Source: Monosporascus cannonballus (Eukaryota; Ascomycota; Sordariomycetes; Xylariales). From it: 64,000 bases of DNA. Of this stretch, positions 23,856 through 34,582 are shown piece by piece. The notes below the pieces were generated by a model, which had not been told where the DNA came from, did no database searches, and was given only the letters and a program-made list of their open reading frames with translations. The stretch lies in the NCBI GenBank assembly GCA_004154925.1, contig QJNS01000090.1, positions 62,001 to 126,000 of the forward strand, given 5' to 3'. The translations under genes and the position numbers were made by a program. Positions within the stretch are counted from its first letter, which is position 1. Each line of letters starts with the position of its first letter.

Positions 23856-26229
23856 ATGGGAAAAGACAAGAAATCCAAGTCGGATTCCAAGAAGCAAAAG
23901 CTCGCTGAGAAGAAGCAGAAACAAGAAAAGAAGGCTGAGAAGAAAGCGAAAACCAAGTCTGCCAAGGTCGAGGGTAGCGATGCTGAGGATGTAGATCTCG
24001 ATGAAGTCCTAGCAGAATACAAGAAACAGCAAGAGCTGTTCCTCAAGGTCACCGAGACTGTCCTCGATGCTCCTCCAAAGCCTCGCTCCTCTGCAACTTT
24101 CCTGGCATCTCCGCCTAACAGCAACCAACTGCTGTTGTTCGGAGGAGAGAATTATAACGGCGCCATTGCAAATTTCTACAATGATCTGAACATATATTAT
24201 ATCGATAGGGATGAGTGGCATTGTGTTACCTCGCCAAATACCCCTTTACCCCGGTCCGGTCATGCTTGGTGTAGAGGAGGGAACCAAAGCAACTCCGTCT
24301 TCCTCTTCGGAGGCGAATTCAGCAGGTTTGTCGTCACGGTTTGCATCATATCATCTATTGTACCGCCAGCTTATAATGTCATGTCCAGTCCCAAACAGGG
24401 AACGTTCTATCACTACAACGACTTCTGGCGACTCGAGCCGAGCAGTCGAGAATGGACTCGCATCGAGACCAAAGGAAAGAGCCCGCCAGCGAGAAGTGGT
24501 CACCGTATGACCTACTTCAAGAATTACATCATATTATTTGGAGGTAAGCAGCCAGGAACCGGGTTCAACCCGTGTAAACTAACCTAAGCTATTAAGGGTT
24601 TCAGGATACGTCGAACCAGACGAAGTACCTGAACGATCTTTGGATATACGATACCTCAGTGAGTTGAATTGGACTCTTGTCTATCCTATTCAGCAGACTC
24701 ATAGGAGTCCCTAGAATTTTGTGTGGCACAGCCCCAATCTGCCTGCAGCACAGTTAAAGCCAGATGCTCGATCATCATTCACCTTTCTGCCCCATGAACA
24801 GGGTGCCGTTCTCTTTGGCGGTTATTCCCGGGTTAAGACGACCGTATCCGCCAATAAGTCGACTAAAGGTGCGTCTCAGGGGCAGAGAAACATCTTGAAA
24901 CCCCTGATACACCAGGACTGCTTCTTCCTTCGGATCGCACAGCCGTCTGCAGATGCGGTCCCTGGTACGCCTCCGACTGTGAGGTGGGAAAAGAGGAAAA
25001 AGCCGGCAAACACGCCCAACCCTCCTCGAGCCGGCGCTACCATGACTTATCACAGAGGCCGAGGGATATTATTTGGTGGAGTCCACGACGAGGAGCAGAG
25101 CGAAGAGGGTATGGACTCCGAGTTCTTCAACCAGCTGTTTACGTGGAACATCGAAAGAAACAGGTTCTTCCCGATGGGACTCCGCAAGCCACGAACTCAA
25201 AAGAAAGCTGCCGGCGCGGAACAGCGAGTTGGGAGACGGGGCCGAGCTCAGGCGAACGAGGAGGAGCTGCTGAAGCAGCTTGCGGCACTGCAGGCTGGCT
25301 CGTCCCTTGAAGATGCTGATGATATGGAAATCGACCTAAATCCTGCCGAGCCTGAAGAGCCTGAGAAGCCAGTCCGCGAGATGCCAGTCTCCATGGAGTT
25401 CCCCCACCCTAGGTTTAACGCACAGTTGACCGTTCAAGACGATGTGCTATATATCTACGGAGGAACCTTCGAGAAGGACGACCGTGAGTTTACGTTCGAC
25501 GACCTTTATGCAATTGACCTTGGCAAGATGGATGGATGCAAGGAGATATTTAGAAGAGAAGTCGAAGACTGGGTTGTATGTATCCCCACAAGACAGCCTC
25601 CTATAGAGGGGCAGTTGTGTTTCTACGCATCTTCCATGATACTGACCTCTCGCTAGGGATCGGAGGATGAAGACGAAGAAGATGAAGAGGAGGATGAGGA
25701 TGATGAGGACGAGGAAGATGAGGATGTCGAAATGCTTGATGAATCATTGGTGTCTCCTAGTCACCGCAAGAAGAAACAAGTAGACGAGGTCTCGGTTGCT
25801 GATTCAGCTACTACGGAATCGACTATGAAGTCAGAAGAGGAGACGGAGGCGAACACCGCTGCTACTTCAGTCGTTGAAGACGACGGACTGCCACACCCCC
25901 GTGTATATCTCTTCCCTTCAACTTACCGAGACCATATCGCTAACGCACCTTAGCCCTTCGAATCCCGCCGCGAGTTCTTCGTCAGGACGTCCAATGAATG
26001 GCAGGAGATCCTCATGACCAGTCTGCGATGGAAGGGCGTCCAGCCGGAGAGCCTGACGATCAAGGAGATCAAGGCCAAGGCCTTCGAGATGAGCGAGGAG
26101 AAGTGGTGGGATTGCAGGGAGGAGATCACCGCCCTCGAGGACGAGCAGGAGGCTGCTGGTATCGGCGAGGTGGTCTCCCTGACTGATAAGGGGAGCGCTG
26201 CGACTGGAGGTGCTGGACGCAGGCGGTGA
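23856..26229 (+). CDS. KEL3: Kelch-repeat protein with DUF4110 (KEL3 / KLHDC4 type)
   Basis: Six exons encode 689 aa: 23856-24325, 24389-24543, 24597-24658, 24715-25575, 25657-25902 and 25954-26229. The N-terminus (residues 1-60) is Lys-rich coiled-coil-like. Kelch blades follow, with repeated LFGGE, RSGHAW, GGEFSSPKQGTFYHYNDFW, RSGHRM, LNDLWIYD, AVLFGGY and LYIYGGTF motifs, so a six-bladed propeller is likely. Exon 5 holds an almost pure Asp/Glu tract. The C-terminus (from PFESRREFF through TSNEWQ) is DUF4110. This order is that of yeast Kel3 and animal KLHDC4. The molecular role is not well defined. The start has a good context (CGCCATGG). It is the first gene after the repeat block. Confidence 0.9.
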
Positions 26230-27046
26230 CCCCGTCGTGTTTTCGCATTTAGGCATTATCATAACATATAAGCCAGAAATTGTCCCTAAAAGAGAGCACT
26301 TTCGGTTGAATTTGGAATATATTGTGTTGCGTCTTATTGTGTGTGCAATGCGCTTTAGCGGGAACGCTTTCGACTGCGATGTAAGTACCATACCGCCCTA
26401 TCGCCTACCGAGGAAAAAAAAAAGACATTAAGACACTGGTGTTGAAATCAAATGAGTATCACAGGGGTTAAACCCAAGTCCTCTGGATGATCCTCAAAGT
26501 GAGGAGGACAAGGCACACCCACTAATTCAGGGCTACAACCTTGCCTCACAACTAACCATACCATTAGACCATGGCACATTCAATTTGTTTGATTATCTTA
26601 CTGTTATTACAACTTAATCTACCTACGCAGAATCGAATATGGGGACCTGAGGGCGCAGATACTAGAAGCTTTGATTAAGACAGCGGGAACAGAAGTGAAT
26701 GCTTCGAGTTGATGGTCACATCAAGGTGCCGACGACAGTCTTTGTACTACTGTATATGCACGTGAGACAACCACTATCTGCCTGTAAATTAGTGCACAAG
26801 CCCCTTGGATCAGCTAGCAATTGCCACCCGAACCTGGAACCTTTCAACTGCTGTACTGGAGCCAACGTTCCATCCACCCAGCAGTGATTAACCTTCTTCT
26901 TTTCATTCTAAGAGACACTTTAAAGAAAAGTGGACCTGTGCTTCAGACACGACACGGCCATTCAGCGTATCTCTCTGACCATTGCAAAAACTGCAAAATA
27001 CAGATTTGCCTGCCTGCTCGCCAACCACCGAATCCCATGAGTGGCG
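26230..27046. other. Intergenic region KEL3-WSS1
   Basis: About 0.8 kb without a supported protein gene. Its one structured item is the Pol III-like unit on the minus strand (26,414-26,571). The rest is the upstream region of WSS1, in which I see no clear TATA box. Confidence 0.5.
26414..26571 (-). ncRNA. tRNA-like Pol III unit, possible SINE
   Basis: On the minus strand, TGGTCTAATGG (26571-26561) fits the A-box consensus TRGYNNANNNG exactly. About 86 nt later GGTTTAACCCC (26474-26464) resembles the B box GGTTCGANTCC with three transition differences. A run of ten T (26423-26414) could terminate Pol III. I could not fold the segment as a tRNA: acceptor and D stems do not pair. A tRNA-derived SINE or decayed tRNA relic is therefore the likelier reading. 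No second copy was seen in the window. Confidence 0.35.
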
Positions 27047-28541
27047 ATGCCGGTAGGAATCCAGCGGCTCAACGCCAAGAAATCGCTGCCAAACTCTTGT
27101 ATCGTCTTCATCAAGCCCCTGAAGGGGCCCGATGAAGCAATAGCGCAGGATTTCCTGGAGCGCATCGCGGCGCAATGCTGTAAGTATCTATCTGCCAAGC
27201 GGCAATACGGATCCCATAGAATTGATAGGACGCCTCTTACTAACAATTGCTAGTGCCAATAATGAAAGAACATCATCTCTCGGTCATGTCATTGGAGGAG
27301 TATGAGCCGAACCGAGAGTTCGTTGGCCGCAACTTCAATGCGGGAGAGGTCATCCAGCTGGTTCTGAAGTCGCCGTCGACGGGACGTTGGCTGCCGTTCA
27401 GCTACGTCCAGATGGTCATGATGCACGAGTACGTACAACTAGCACAACATTATTCTCCTTCTATTGCTCACTCTAGGCTAGGTTGGCGCACTGCAAGCAG
27501 ATGAACCACTCAAAAGCATTCTGGGCCGTCAGGAACCAGTATGCGGACCAAATGCGGACCTTGTGGACTCGGGGCTACACGGGCGAAGGGCTCTGGGGTC
27601 GGGGCGCGCTGTTGGAGACGGGGGAGTTCGAGAAAAACACGGTGCGCCCGGACGAGATACTACCCGAACATCTCTGCGGCGGAACATACCGATCGCGGCG
27701 CAGGAAGCGCAAGGCCAAGCAGCAGCTGAGCTACCAAGAGAAAAAGGAACGTCGGATCCTCAAGAAGTTCGGCGCCAACGGGGTGGCCCTAGGCGAAGAC
27801 GAGGACGTCAAGGCGCGGCTGGAGAAGGGAAAGAGAACCCAGGCGAAACCGCGGGTCGCCTCTAGCAACAGGGGGCGCGCGTTGCGGGCGGCAGCCGCCC
27901 TCGCGCGGTTCGACCAGCAGAAGAAAGCGGAGGAAGTGAAGAAGCCCCTGGAGATAAAAGATGAGGAGGATGAAACGGCGAGCGAAGAAGAAGACTCAGA
28001 TCAGACGGCCAGCGAGGGCGAGCTGGACGAAGCAACGGTCGATATCAACGGGCAACGGCTTTTCGACAAGAAAGGCCACAATCTAGTGAAGGTCTGTGAG
28101 GACGAGAATCCAGAAGACGCAGGTGCGCAGAACGAACTTAAAGAACTTCAATCCTCTCTGCCTGGAGTGAAGGCACCCAAGCGGATCCCAGATATGACGA
28201 ATGCAGCGCCCCAAACTAGCGGCCAGTCAGATCGATGTCCTGCCGAGGGGAAACCTAATATCGACATACGAAAGGTGCCCCAGTCCGGATCTAACGTCAA
28301 CACCAGTCCCCAGGGCAGGTCCAAGGCTTCTCCAGCAATCTCAGGGATCTGTCCGATGTGCTCCTTCAACAACGGGCCCGCCGCGGCTATATGCGCTATA
28401 TGTTCGCACGTCGTGGATCCTACGAGAGTGCCTGACACATGGAAGTGTAAGCGGCCGACTTGTGCGGGCAGTCTCTTCTTGAATGCAGGTGATTCGGGGA
28501 TGTGCGGAGTATGTGGCGAGCGGAAGGTCTTGTCGGCATGA
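27047..28541 (+). CDS. WSS1: WLM-domain metalloprotease (WSS1/SPRTN type)
   Basis: Three exons (27047-27179, 27254-27428, 27482-28541) encode 455 aa. Residues 1-150 are a WLM domain: RLNAKKS near the start, then the zinc protease signature H102-E-L-A-H106-C-K-Q-M-N-H112, and GYTGEGLWGRG after it. Residues 200-350 are charged and low-complexity. The C-terminus has two zinc fingers: a RanBP2 type, CPMC-x10-CAIC, and a second with WKCKRPTC and CGVC. Yeast Wss1 cleaves DNA-protein crosslinks and binds SUMO/Cdc48; a role in crosslink repair in the nucleus is inferred from this. The catalytic Glu codon (GA/G) is split by the second intron. The ATG at 27047 matches the family start MPVGIQRLN. Confidence 0.92.
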
Positions 28542-29152
28542 ATATCCGATGACTACTGCGGACCATCGGTATTAAATAACAGGCATGGCATATCAGTTAG
28601 CAGCCGGTCTTAATTACTAGCCCATTACAGCGTGGAAGTTCCTTTTGAGAGGATCATGGCTATGGCTCAGTATAAACAGAATCTGTATGCCTTCTGCTTG
28701 GCCCTTCGCCAAAATCTGATCATCGCAGCCAAAGTTGCCGGTATGCCAACTCTGTAACCTCCCACCTTCCAACTTGTCAGCACGACACCGGAATTGGTTC
28801 CGTGACGGTATCTTCCGCGACGATCGCTCAATTAGGTCAAACAGAAGGGAGGGCCCGGGAATCTGGCGGCACGTTTCAGATCGACATTGAGACCCCTGCA
28901 AGACTTGCGAAACAAGCTTTTGGCTCTTGAGCTTAGCCAATTCTGAGGATCTGCTGGTCCAAAGCCCTCCACCTGCTTAGGGTCGAATCATTGGGTCTGG
29001 TCGTTTCATCCTCCCTCACATCCCACCGACCAGCGGCTGCCCCCATCTCCCTCTCCTCTGTGATCTCCGGCACGAACCCATCGGTTCTTCTGGTCCCTGG
29101 GACAGGTTTGGGAGCTAGAGCCTTGCTACGCGCTGCGCATCAACCCAGATCT

Positions 29153-29187
29153 CCCAGGTCCCAGGTCCCAGGCCCCAGGCCCCAGGA
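29153..29187 (+). repeat. Tandem heptamer CCCAGGN x5
   Basis: Five consecutive 7-base units read CCCAGGT, CCCAGGT, CCCAGGC, CCCAGGC and CCCAGGA. It is a short microsatellite-like array in the upstream region of the secreted-protein gene. Confidence 0.85.
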
Positions 29188-29414
29188 TCCGACTTCGCGT
29201 ATGATGGTGTGACGTCGCGGGATAGCATTTCTGTAATAAGGCCGGTTGGGCTTCCCCCATCTGGATAGCAAACCGGGGATGAAGTGGATGAGCTGGCCTA
29301 TAGCCTTCAGGGAACGTCATGAGGATCGTCTGATCTCGGTTGTGAGGAACGTCGAATATCTTCCGTCCACTTGGACGCGCGTGGGGGGGCTAGCAAACAG
29401 TTTTCTTCAGCAGT

Positions 29415-29425
29415 TATATATATAT
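29415..29425 (+). promoter_or_regulatory. TATA box candidate of the secreted-protein gene
   Basis: A TATATATATAT run lies about 245 bp upstream of the ATG at 29661, in an otherwise GC-balanced region. It is followed by pyrimidine-rich leader-like sequence. A strong TATA fits a regulated fungal gene; the transcription start is not known. Confidence 0.4.
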
Positions 29426-29660
29426 CAAAAGGCTGCCAAACCAGGTACCCAAACCGACGCCTGTCTACTCGCACCCATTCCTCTGGATGAAGCTCATGCG
29501 ATTGTGCTTCTAGCGACCTCTCCTTCATTCCTTCCCTTTCGTTTACTGGACATTCGAACTTCTTCTTTTCCAATCATACCTACAGGCTTGACGTCTGGAT
29601 TCCGCTCCCTTCCTTCCACCTGCTGATTTGGTTCACGTCCGAAGCCACTGGTCGACCAGA

Positions 29661-30234
29661 ATGCTCTCAACCACTTTCCTTCAAGCCGTCCTCGTCCTCG
29701 TCGCAGGCGCCGGGGTTTCGCTCTCTAAGCCGGTCTACCCCCGGCTCTCCGTGAGCCGGGAGCATTTCGAGGTCCTCGCCCTCCGCGCGTCGACTTCGGT
29801 GAACCCGGACGCCGTGACTGACGTCAAGTGCATCGACCCGAACGTGTAAGCGTTTCCTTCCCTCTTCCTCCCCCCTTCCTCTCCTCCTAGTCCGCCCGCT
29901 GTTGGTCTGGACTGACCCGCTCCCCGCCGCATACAGAGACATCGACTTCCACGACCAGAACGTCGCGGAGCTGTCCATCTGCGGCAGCATCGCGGGCGCC
30001 GTGACGCGGTGCGAGGGCGCGCCGGAAAGCACCGTCGGCGAGTCGGGGAGCGCGCGGTTCTCGCTAAAGGCCGCGTCCGAGGGCGCCACCATCTCGATCT
30101 CCAAGGGCCGCTGGGAACAGTGCGTCGGGGCCGCGCGGGCCGTCTGTCCCACGGGCAGCATGGCGGGGACCTGTGCGGGCGGCGCCTCCAAGGGCGACGT
30201 GGAGTTCGTGCTCGACTCGTCTGGGTCTTCTTAG
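29661..30234 (+). CDS. Small secreted cysteine-containing protein
   Basis: Two exons (29661-29845, 29937-30234) encode 160 aa; the junction gives CIDPNV-DIDFHDQNV. The first 22 residues (MLSTTFLQAVLVLVAGAGVSLS) are a clear signal peptide. The rest has six cysteines (VKC, SIC, TRC, EQC, AVC, GTC), enough for three disulfides, and no membrane segment. The second half has a GRWEQCVGAARAVCPTGS-like block that looks conserved. I do not recognise a named family. Size, secretion and cysteines fit an apoplastic or effector-like protein, but that is inference. The C-terminus LDSSGSS is not a GPI signal. Confidence 0.8.
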
Positions 30235-30929
30235 AACGCGTGAAAAAAGAGTGATGGTATGTAACCTAGGGAAAGGAAAACATAAAGTCTGATGTGCGTT
30301 GGGGATGGACTTGGTTTTCAATGGCATCGGACTGGCTGCATATCTACTGGGCGCGTATCTCGGCGTTCGAGTCTCGGATGGATTTGTTCCCCGGCTAGCA
30401 CGGGCTTTCGGAGTCCCTGTAGAAGAAGGATACGATACCTCGCATGAAGGTAGACGTTGCACTATGCCAGTTGACGCTTGACGCGGACAAATAAGGGTAC
30501 ATCGGACATCAAAGAATCGGTCACATGCCATACATCTTCCGATCGAGCAGCGCCATTCTCTTTCTTTAACGGAGCTTCCTGTCAAATTGCCTAAGCCAAA
30601 AGGGGGGTATAGCGAATCCTCACGAACAGATCGTGCGTGCAAGGGATGCATCGTGTTCGCTCCTTCATTCGTACAGCGCTGGGTCCGAGACGCGGTTGAA
30701 CATGTAAATATGTCGTCAGAATTCTGGATTTCTGACTGCGACGAGCCTTAAGATACAGAGCATGCGCCGTCCCTTCTTGCGATTTCCGTGGGTATCTCCC
30801 ATCCAATAGACAACCGTGACCCGTTTAGAAAATCCGAAACCAGTCTATCGAACGCCTCCACCGATGCCAAATGCAAAGCTACTTTAACAGGTCTGGCTGT
30901 CTCAATTATTCTCCCCTTGCCGGTCAAGG
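30235..30929. other. Convergent 3' intergenic region
   Basis: This lies between the ends of the secreted-protein gene (+) and VPS71 (-). It holds only overlapping short frames on both strands, none with recognisable content. I see no gene in it. Confidence 0.5.
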
Positions 30930-31868
30930 TCACAACCCGTACCTTGTGATACACTCCTCCCTGTGCGTCTCCAAGCAGTCCAGAGCACACACCCGAACGC
31001 CGCACTTCATGCACCTGACCCGGCCCCAGTACCCGCACACCTCGCAGAACACGCGCGTGGGGTACCTCTGTTCCTCCTCCGTCCAGCCCGCCCGCGCCTC
31101 GACGTAGTTCAGGGGCGGAGCCGCCAGCAGCGCGTGCAGCTCCTCGTCCGTCGGCACGGGCGGCACCCGCGACGCCAGCAGCGGGTCGTCGTCTCCCGGG
31201 AGTGGTGGCGGCGGCGGATGGGCAGGTGGCTGGAGGTATCTGCTGCTGGTGGTCCCCGCGTCCGCGTCCACGTCGCGCATCTCGACGTCCTCCGACTTGA
31301 CCACGGGGGTCGCCGGTGCGGCCTTCGGCGTGCCGCGGTCGGCCGCCGCCCCCTTCTTCTGCGCCGCCGCCGCCCTCCTGCTACCAGTACCGCCGGAACC
31401 GCACGCTGAGGCAGCGGCAGAAGCAGACGCCGCAGCACCACCACCGCCGTCAGCGTGCGCGAGCATCGCCTCGAAGTCGTCGAGGTGGTTCGCAAAGGTC
31501 TTCTGGGACTGCAGGATCCTGCGGACGTTGGGGGTGTGTTTGTTAGCCTGCGCCGCCGCGGCCGTTCGACTACTGCTGCTGCTGCCGCCGCCGGGCTTCG
31601 GGGGGATCGGTATGTTCGCGTCGCGGTGGTAGTTGTCGCGATCGAGGATCTCGAGTTCCCTCCGCACCTTGGCCTCCTGGCGCGCGTTCGCGTCCGCGTG
31701 GCTCAAACCACTGGCCGCAGCCTGGTTGCGGGCGCCTCGCTTCCTGTTCGCGGGGTGCTGCTGCAGGGCCACCGCCGCGGGCACCGGGCCCGTGTCCGGC
31801 ACATAGGCCCAGCCCGGCGCGTTGGTCGTCTTGGCGCTTGCGATCTCGATCACGCCGAAGTTGTTCAT
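30930..31868 (-). CDS. VPS71: SWR1 complex subunit VPS71/SWC6 (HIT zinc finger)
   Basis: A single exon encodes 312 aa from the ATG at 31868, giving MNNFGVIEIASAKTTNAPGWAYVPD. The open frame continues upstream, but that part has no family-like content. The middle is Ala/Ser/Gly-rich and of low complexity. The C-terminus (about residues 270-312) is a zf-HIT domain: CEVCGYWGRVRC, CGVRVC, CLETHREEC, with the final ITRYGL. Yeast Vps71/Swc6 and animal ZNHIT1 have this layout. They belong to the SWR1/SRCAP remodeller, which exchanges H2A for H2A.Z, so a nuclear role is inferred. The nearest alternative would be another HIT-finger protein, but ending exactly after the finger favours VPS71. Confidence 0.9.
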   Translation of the reverse strand: MNNFGVIEIASAKTTNAPGWAYVPDTGPVPAAVALQQHPANRKRGARNQAAASGLSHADANARQEAKVRRELEILDRDNYHRDANIPIPPKPGGGSSSSSRTAAAAQANKHTPNVRRILQSQKTFANHLDDFEAMLAHADGGGGAAASASAAASACGSGGTGSRRAAAAQKKGAAADRGTPKAAPATPVVKSEDVEMRDVDADAGTTSSRYLQPPAHPPPPPLPGDDDPLLASRVPPVPTDEELHALLAAPPLNYVEARAGWTEEEQRYPTRVFCEVCGYWGRVRCMKCGVRVCALDCLETHREECITRYGL

Positions 31869-34582
31869 TTTCTTTTGGAGAAGTGAGAGAGGGTTATTGG
31901 GGATGCAGAGAAGAATTTGGAAGGTCGGAGCCCCACTGTATTGCACGGCCGATATACGGGGGTTCCAGCTGGCCGGGCAGGCGGTGCCCAAAATTACTAG
32001 CACATGACCGCATTTTATAGAATTACACCATACCTTGTAATTTTTTAAAAAGTGAAAAAAATCTTAACACAATAAAAGCATTTATAGCTTAACGTTTTAT
32101 TTAAAACTTCATTTAGTAATAATTTTATTTTATTTAAGTATAACAAAATCTGTATGTACTAACTTTTAAAATGTATGTGCTATGTGTTCATGTGCAAATA
32201 ATTTTCGGCACCGCCTGCCGGGCTGGAGCCCCCAGCGGGGCTGCCGTGGTGTGGGGCTGCTTGACCCCCTAACATACCTGCCAAGCAATCCCCCCCTAAG
32301 CAGTCCTCCGGAGCAACCAAGATCGGATGGAACCAGCATGCCTATCCGTATATATACAGAGTAGTGACGTTAAATGCTGGGTCGCTCTTTCGAATCAGGC
32401 GAACCCCACGTATTTTTATTCTCTATATCAAACATACGGCTGTAGCAGTCATATGCGTATTTGAGTCCCTCTGTCGTGAAGCCAAGGCGTCTCTGGGCCA
32501 TACACGCGTTTACACTAGCTATGCCCGGACCTCCTTGAACGCATTTGCCGTAGTGACATGGAACGCCCGAGCAACCAAGTCCCGAGTTTCGTGCTTGGGC
32601 CAATAGCTTATAGCTAGCTCGTCTCTACATAACCACGTCTAACGCTGAGTTAGAATTCAGCTCATCCTCAGGATTCGTGTGGGGATATCTCGCCACGAAC
32701 AAGCTTTGCAGCTATTTGGTGAGGCGTTGGTACAGAACTCAGGATCAGTCTAAGGTAGGCTCGATACAACAAGGTCTGAACTAAGTGCGTCAAAGGAGGG
32801 CGAAGTATGTGTTTAAAACGCTTTGGAACGGACGCTTAGAAAGTCATATGGCTGCTACAAGTTCCCTTATTCGCGCGTTCATAACATTTCCGTTATACAC
32901 TTAAATCATCTCCCTTTACAGTCGTTTCGATTGCATAGTTCCCTACTGTTTCTTCGACTCTTTCGAGCCGTTCATTCTCTCGGCAATTATTTACTATTGT
33001 TTGAATATAGAATCTTCAACAATCGCTTCCAACGCAAGATCTGTGGTCAGGGTCAGCAGAGCATATTCTGTTGGATTGGCACGGGCAAGTCGACAATCGC
33101 TAGATCGACCGAATAGAGCACAGACAGAGTCTCAAGGGTCGACACTTGCTTCTAGACAGGTCACCGCCGGGATACATCGACGCTCTGTCTAGAGAATAAT
33201 TCCCTGCTATGCCGGTACCCTCGCCACCGAATCCCGTACAGAGTCCCTAAGCCGATATATACAATGGAGCCTACTTAAAGCCTCCGTCGAGCACGGCCGC
33301 GATCGTGGTCTGCACCGGTCGTGCTGGAGACGAATCCATAGACCTTTTCCAAACCGGGACAGACGACTCAAACGCCAAAACCACGCTGACAGTCCCGTTT
33401 CAAAGAGAACGTCGGCCCAGCCATCTCCGTCTCGTCACCGCGCGAATTCATGGAGAAAGGCGCGCCAAGCTCCCTAGATAGAGCGCCTATGGCCTGTCAT
33501 CCAGAGTCCGATATCGTGCGGCGCCTAAGCTCGAAAGGGCGCAGGAGTAGTAGTTACACGGACGACGGAGAATCGGGAGGCAGCAGCGGTCCAAACGGGG
33601 CACGCACGCCAATGGGCGAAGGCAGGAAGAATGGATCGAAGAGGCGCAAGGCGCGGAGCAAACTCAGACGGGAACCCGAAAAGGCGCTGGAGAGTTGGGG
33701 CACGTCCAGCCCCGAGGACCATGGAGGTCCGAAAGCCGGTTCCAAGAGCGGCGTGAGAAATTGGCTGAACAAGAGAGTGTTGCGCAAGAAGAGGGTCGAC
33801 TCCAAAGGGCAGTAGAGCCAAGGTTCAGAGCTCTCCCGGTGATCACGCTCCCCTGCCTCACAGCGGCGCTGTGGGGTAGAGTCTGCCGCGGGCGAATAGC
33901 CATGTAGCCGGAGATCCATGGGCTATGAAGGGGCTAGCGAAGGCCAGCCTACGGAACATACTTAATTATGCACGATAAAAGCTGGTCGAGGTGGTGCGGA
34001 TTAAACCGACGGTTTTGGAGATTATAAGCCTTTAATCTTGAAAGGTTCGGCAGACTCTTGGACGTGCAGCATGGGAAATAAATGCACAGCCTCGCAGCAA
34101 CAGCCCTTGCACCTTCTTGCCCGACGCGTCTCGATCGTTGGCGCGGCGATACAGGCTATGGTTGGCTCGACTGGCACATCCTTCTCTAGGGTATTGATCA
34201 CTACGAGTGTGTTTTAAGCAATATACGGGTTCTGGCGTTGTAAGGTGCTTTTGTTCAAAGATTGCAGCCGAACCCCACCGATTTGGCATAGATTTAGCAA
34301 CCAAAGCTGCTTATTGATCGTTGTCTCTGTCCTTGCCGTCCGAGTTGGGAATACCACCATGTATATGCAAAAGGTATTGAGGATATGCAGGAACGTCCCC
34401 TCTAAGACACGCCCGAAGCGATGAGAGCAAGGTAACAATGACAGTCTAGTCCGGAGAGGACTTTTTAGTCGCATCGGAAATCTGAAGTATGCTGATTAAG
34501 ACGCTTGTCCCGCAAGGGTGAACATTTTGTGTTGCGGAGAATAATAGGCGGTTGCGGCCATGAAATCATCGTGGCCGAAGTA
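31869..34582. other. Long intergenic region VPS71-MON1
   Basis: About 2.7 kb without a gene I can support. It includes a sharply AT-rich tract (about 32,020-32,200) and a GC-rich stretch (33,420-33,910) with overlapping open frames on both strands (up to 121 codons) that lack recognisable domains. At 33,070-33,105 a plus-strand frame reads WIGTGKSTIARST, reminiscent of a P-loop but without further context. The segment before 34,583 is the 3' flank of MON1. Confidence 0.5.
32020..32200. repeat. Short AT-rich tract, possible RIP-degraded insertion
   Basis: About 180 bp composed mostly of A/T lies in GC-balanced DNA with abrupt borders. It is followed by a GC-rich palindromic stretch (GGAGCCCCCAGCGGGGCTGCC, about 32,225-32,247). 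It looks like a fragment of the same kind of degraded DNA as the left block. No terminal repeats were identified. Confidence 0.35.

Larger units (their letters stand above)
28542..29660. other. Intergenic region upstream of the secreted-protein gene
   Basis: No supported gene; a 107-codon minus-strand frame at 28617-28940 has no recognisable content. The region contains five tandem heptamers (29153-29187) and a TATA-like stretch at 29415-29425. Pyrimidine-rich sequence after 29,500 fits a fungal 5' leader. Confidence 0.55.

Noticed and set aside
26464..26571. Functional tRNA gene on the minus strand
   Set aside because: A and B boxes are present, but acceptor, D and T stems do not pair and the A-B distance is too long for a plain tRNA.
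28617..28940. 107-codon minus-strand frame
   Set aside because: No domain, signal peptide or flanking exons; composition is not clearly coding.
31869..32003. 45-residue N-terminal extension of VPS71
   Set aside because: An in-frame ATG exists upstream, but the segment has no similarity to the family start. MNNFGVIEIASAKT at 31868 looks like the true beginning.
33070..33110. P-loop-like WIGTGKSTIARST suggesting a NACHT-type receptor
   Set aside because: The first glycine of the P-loop is missing, flanking frames are not protein-like and no other NACHT motif follows. Probably chance.
33450..33815. 121-codon plus-strand frame in the VPS71-MON1 gap
   Set aside because: The GC-rich stretch is open in several frames on both strands. 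The protein is Arg/Ser/Lys-rich without domain, signal or splice support.
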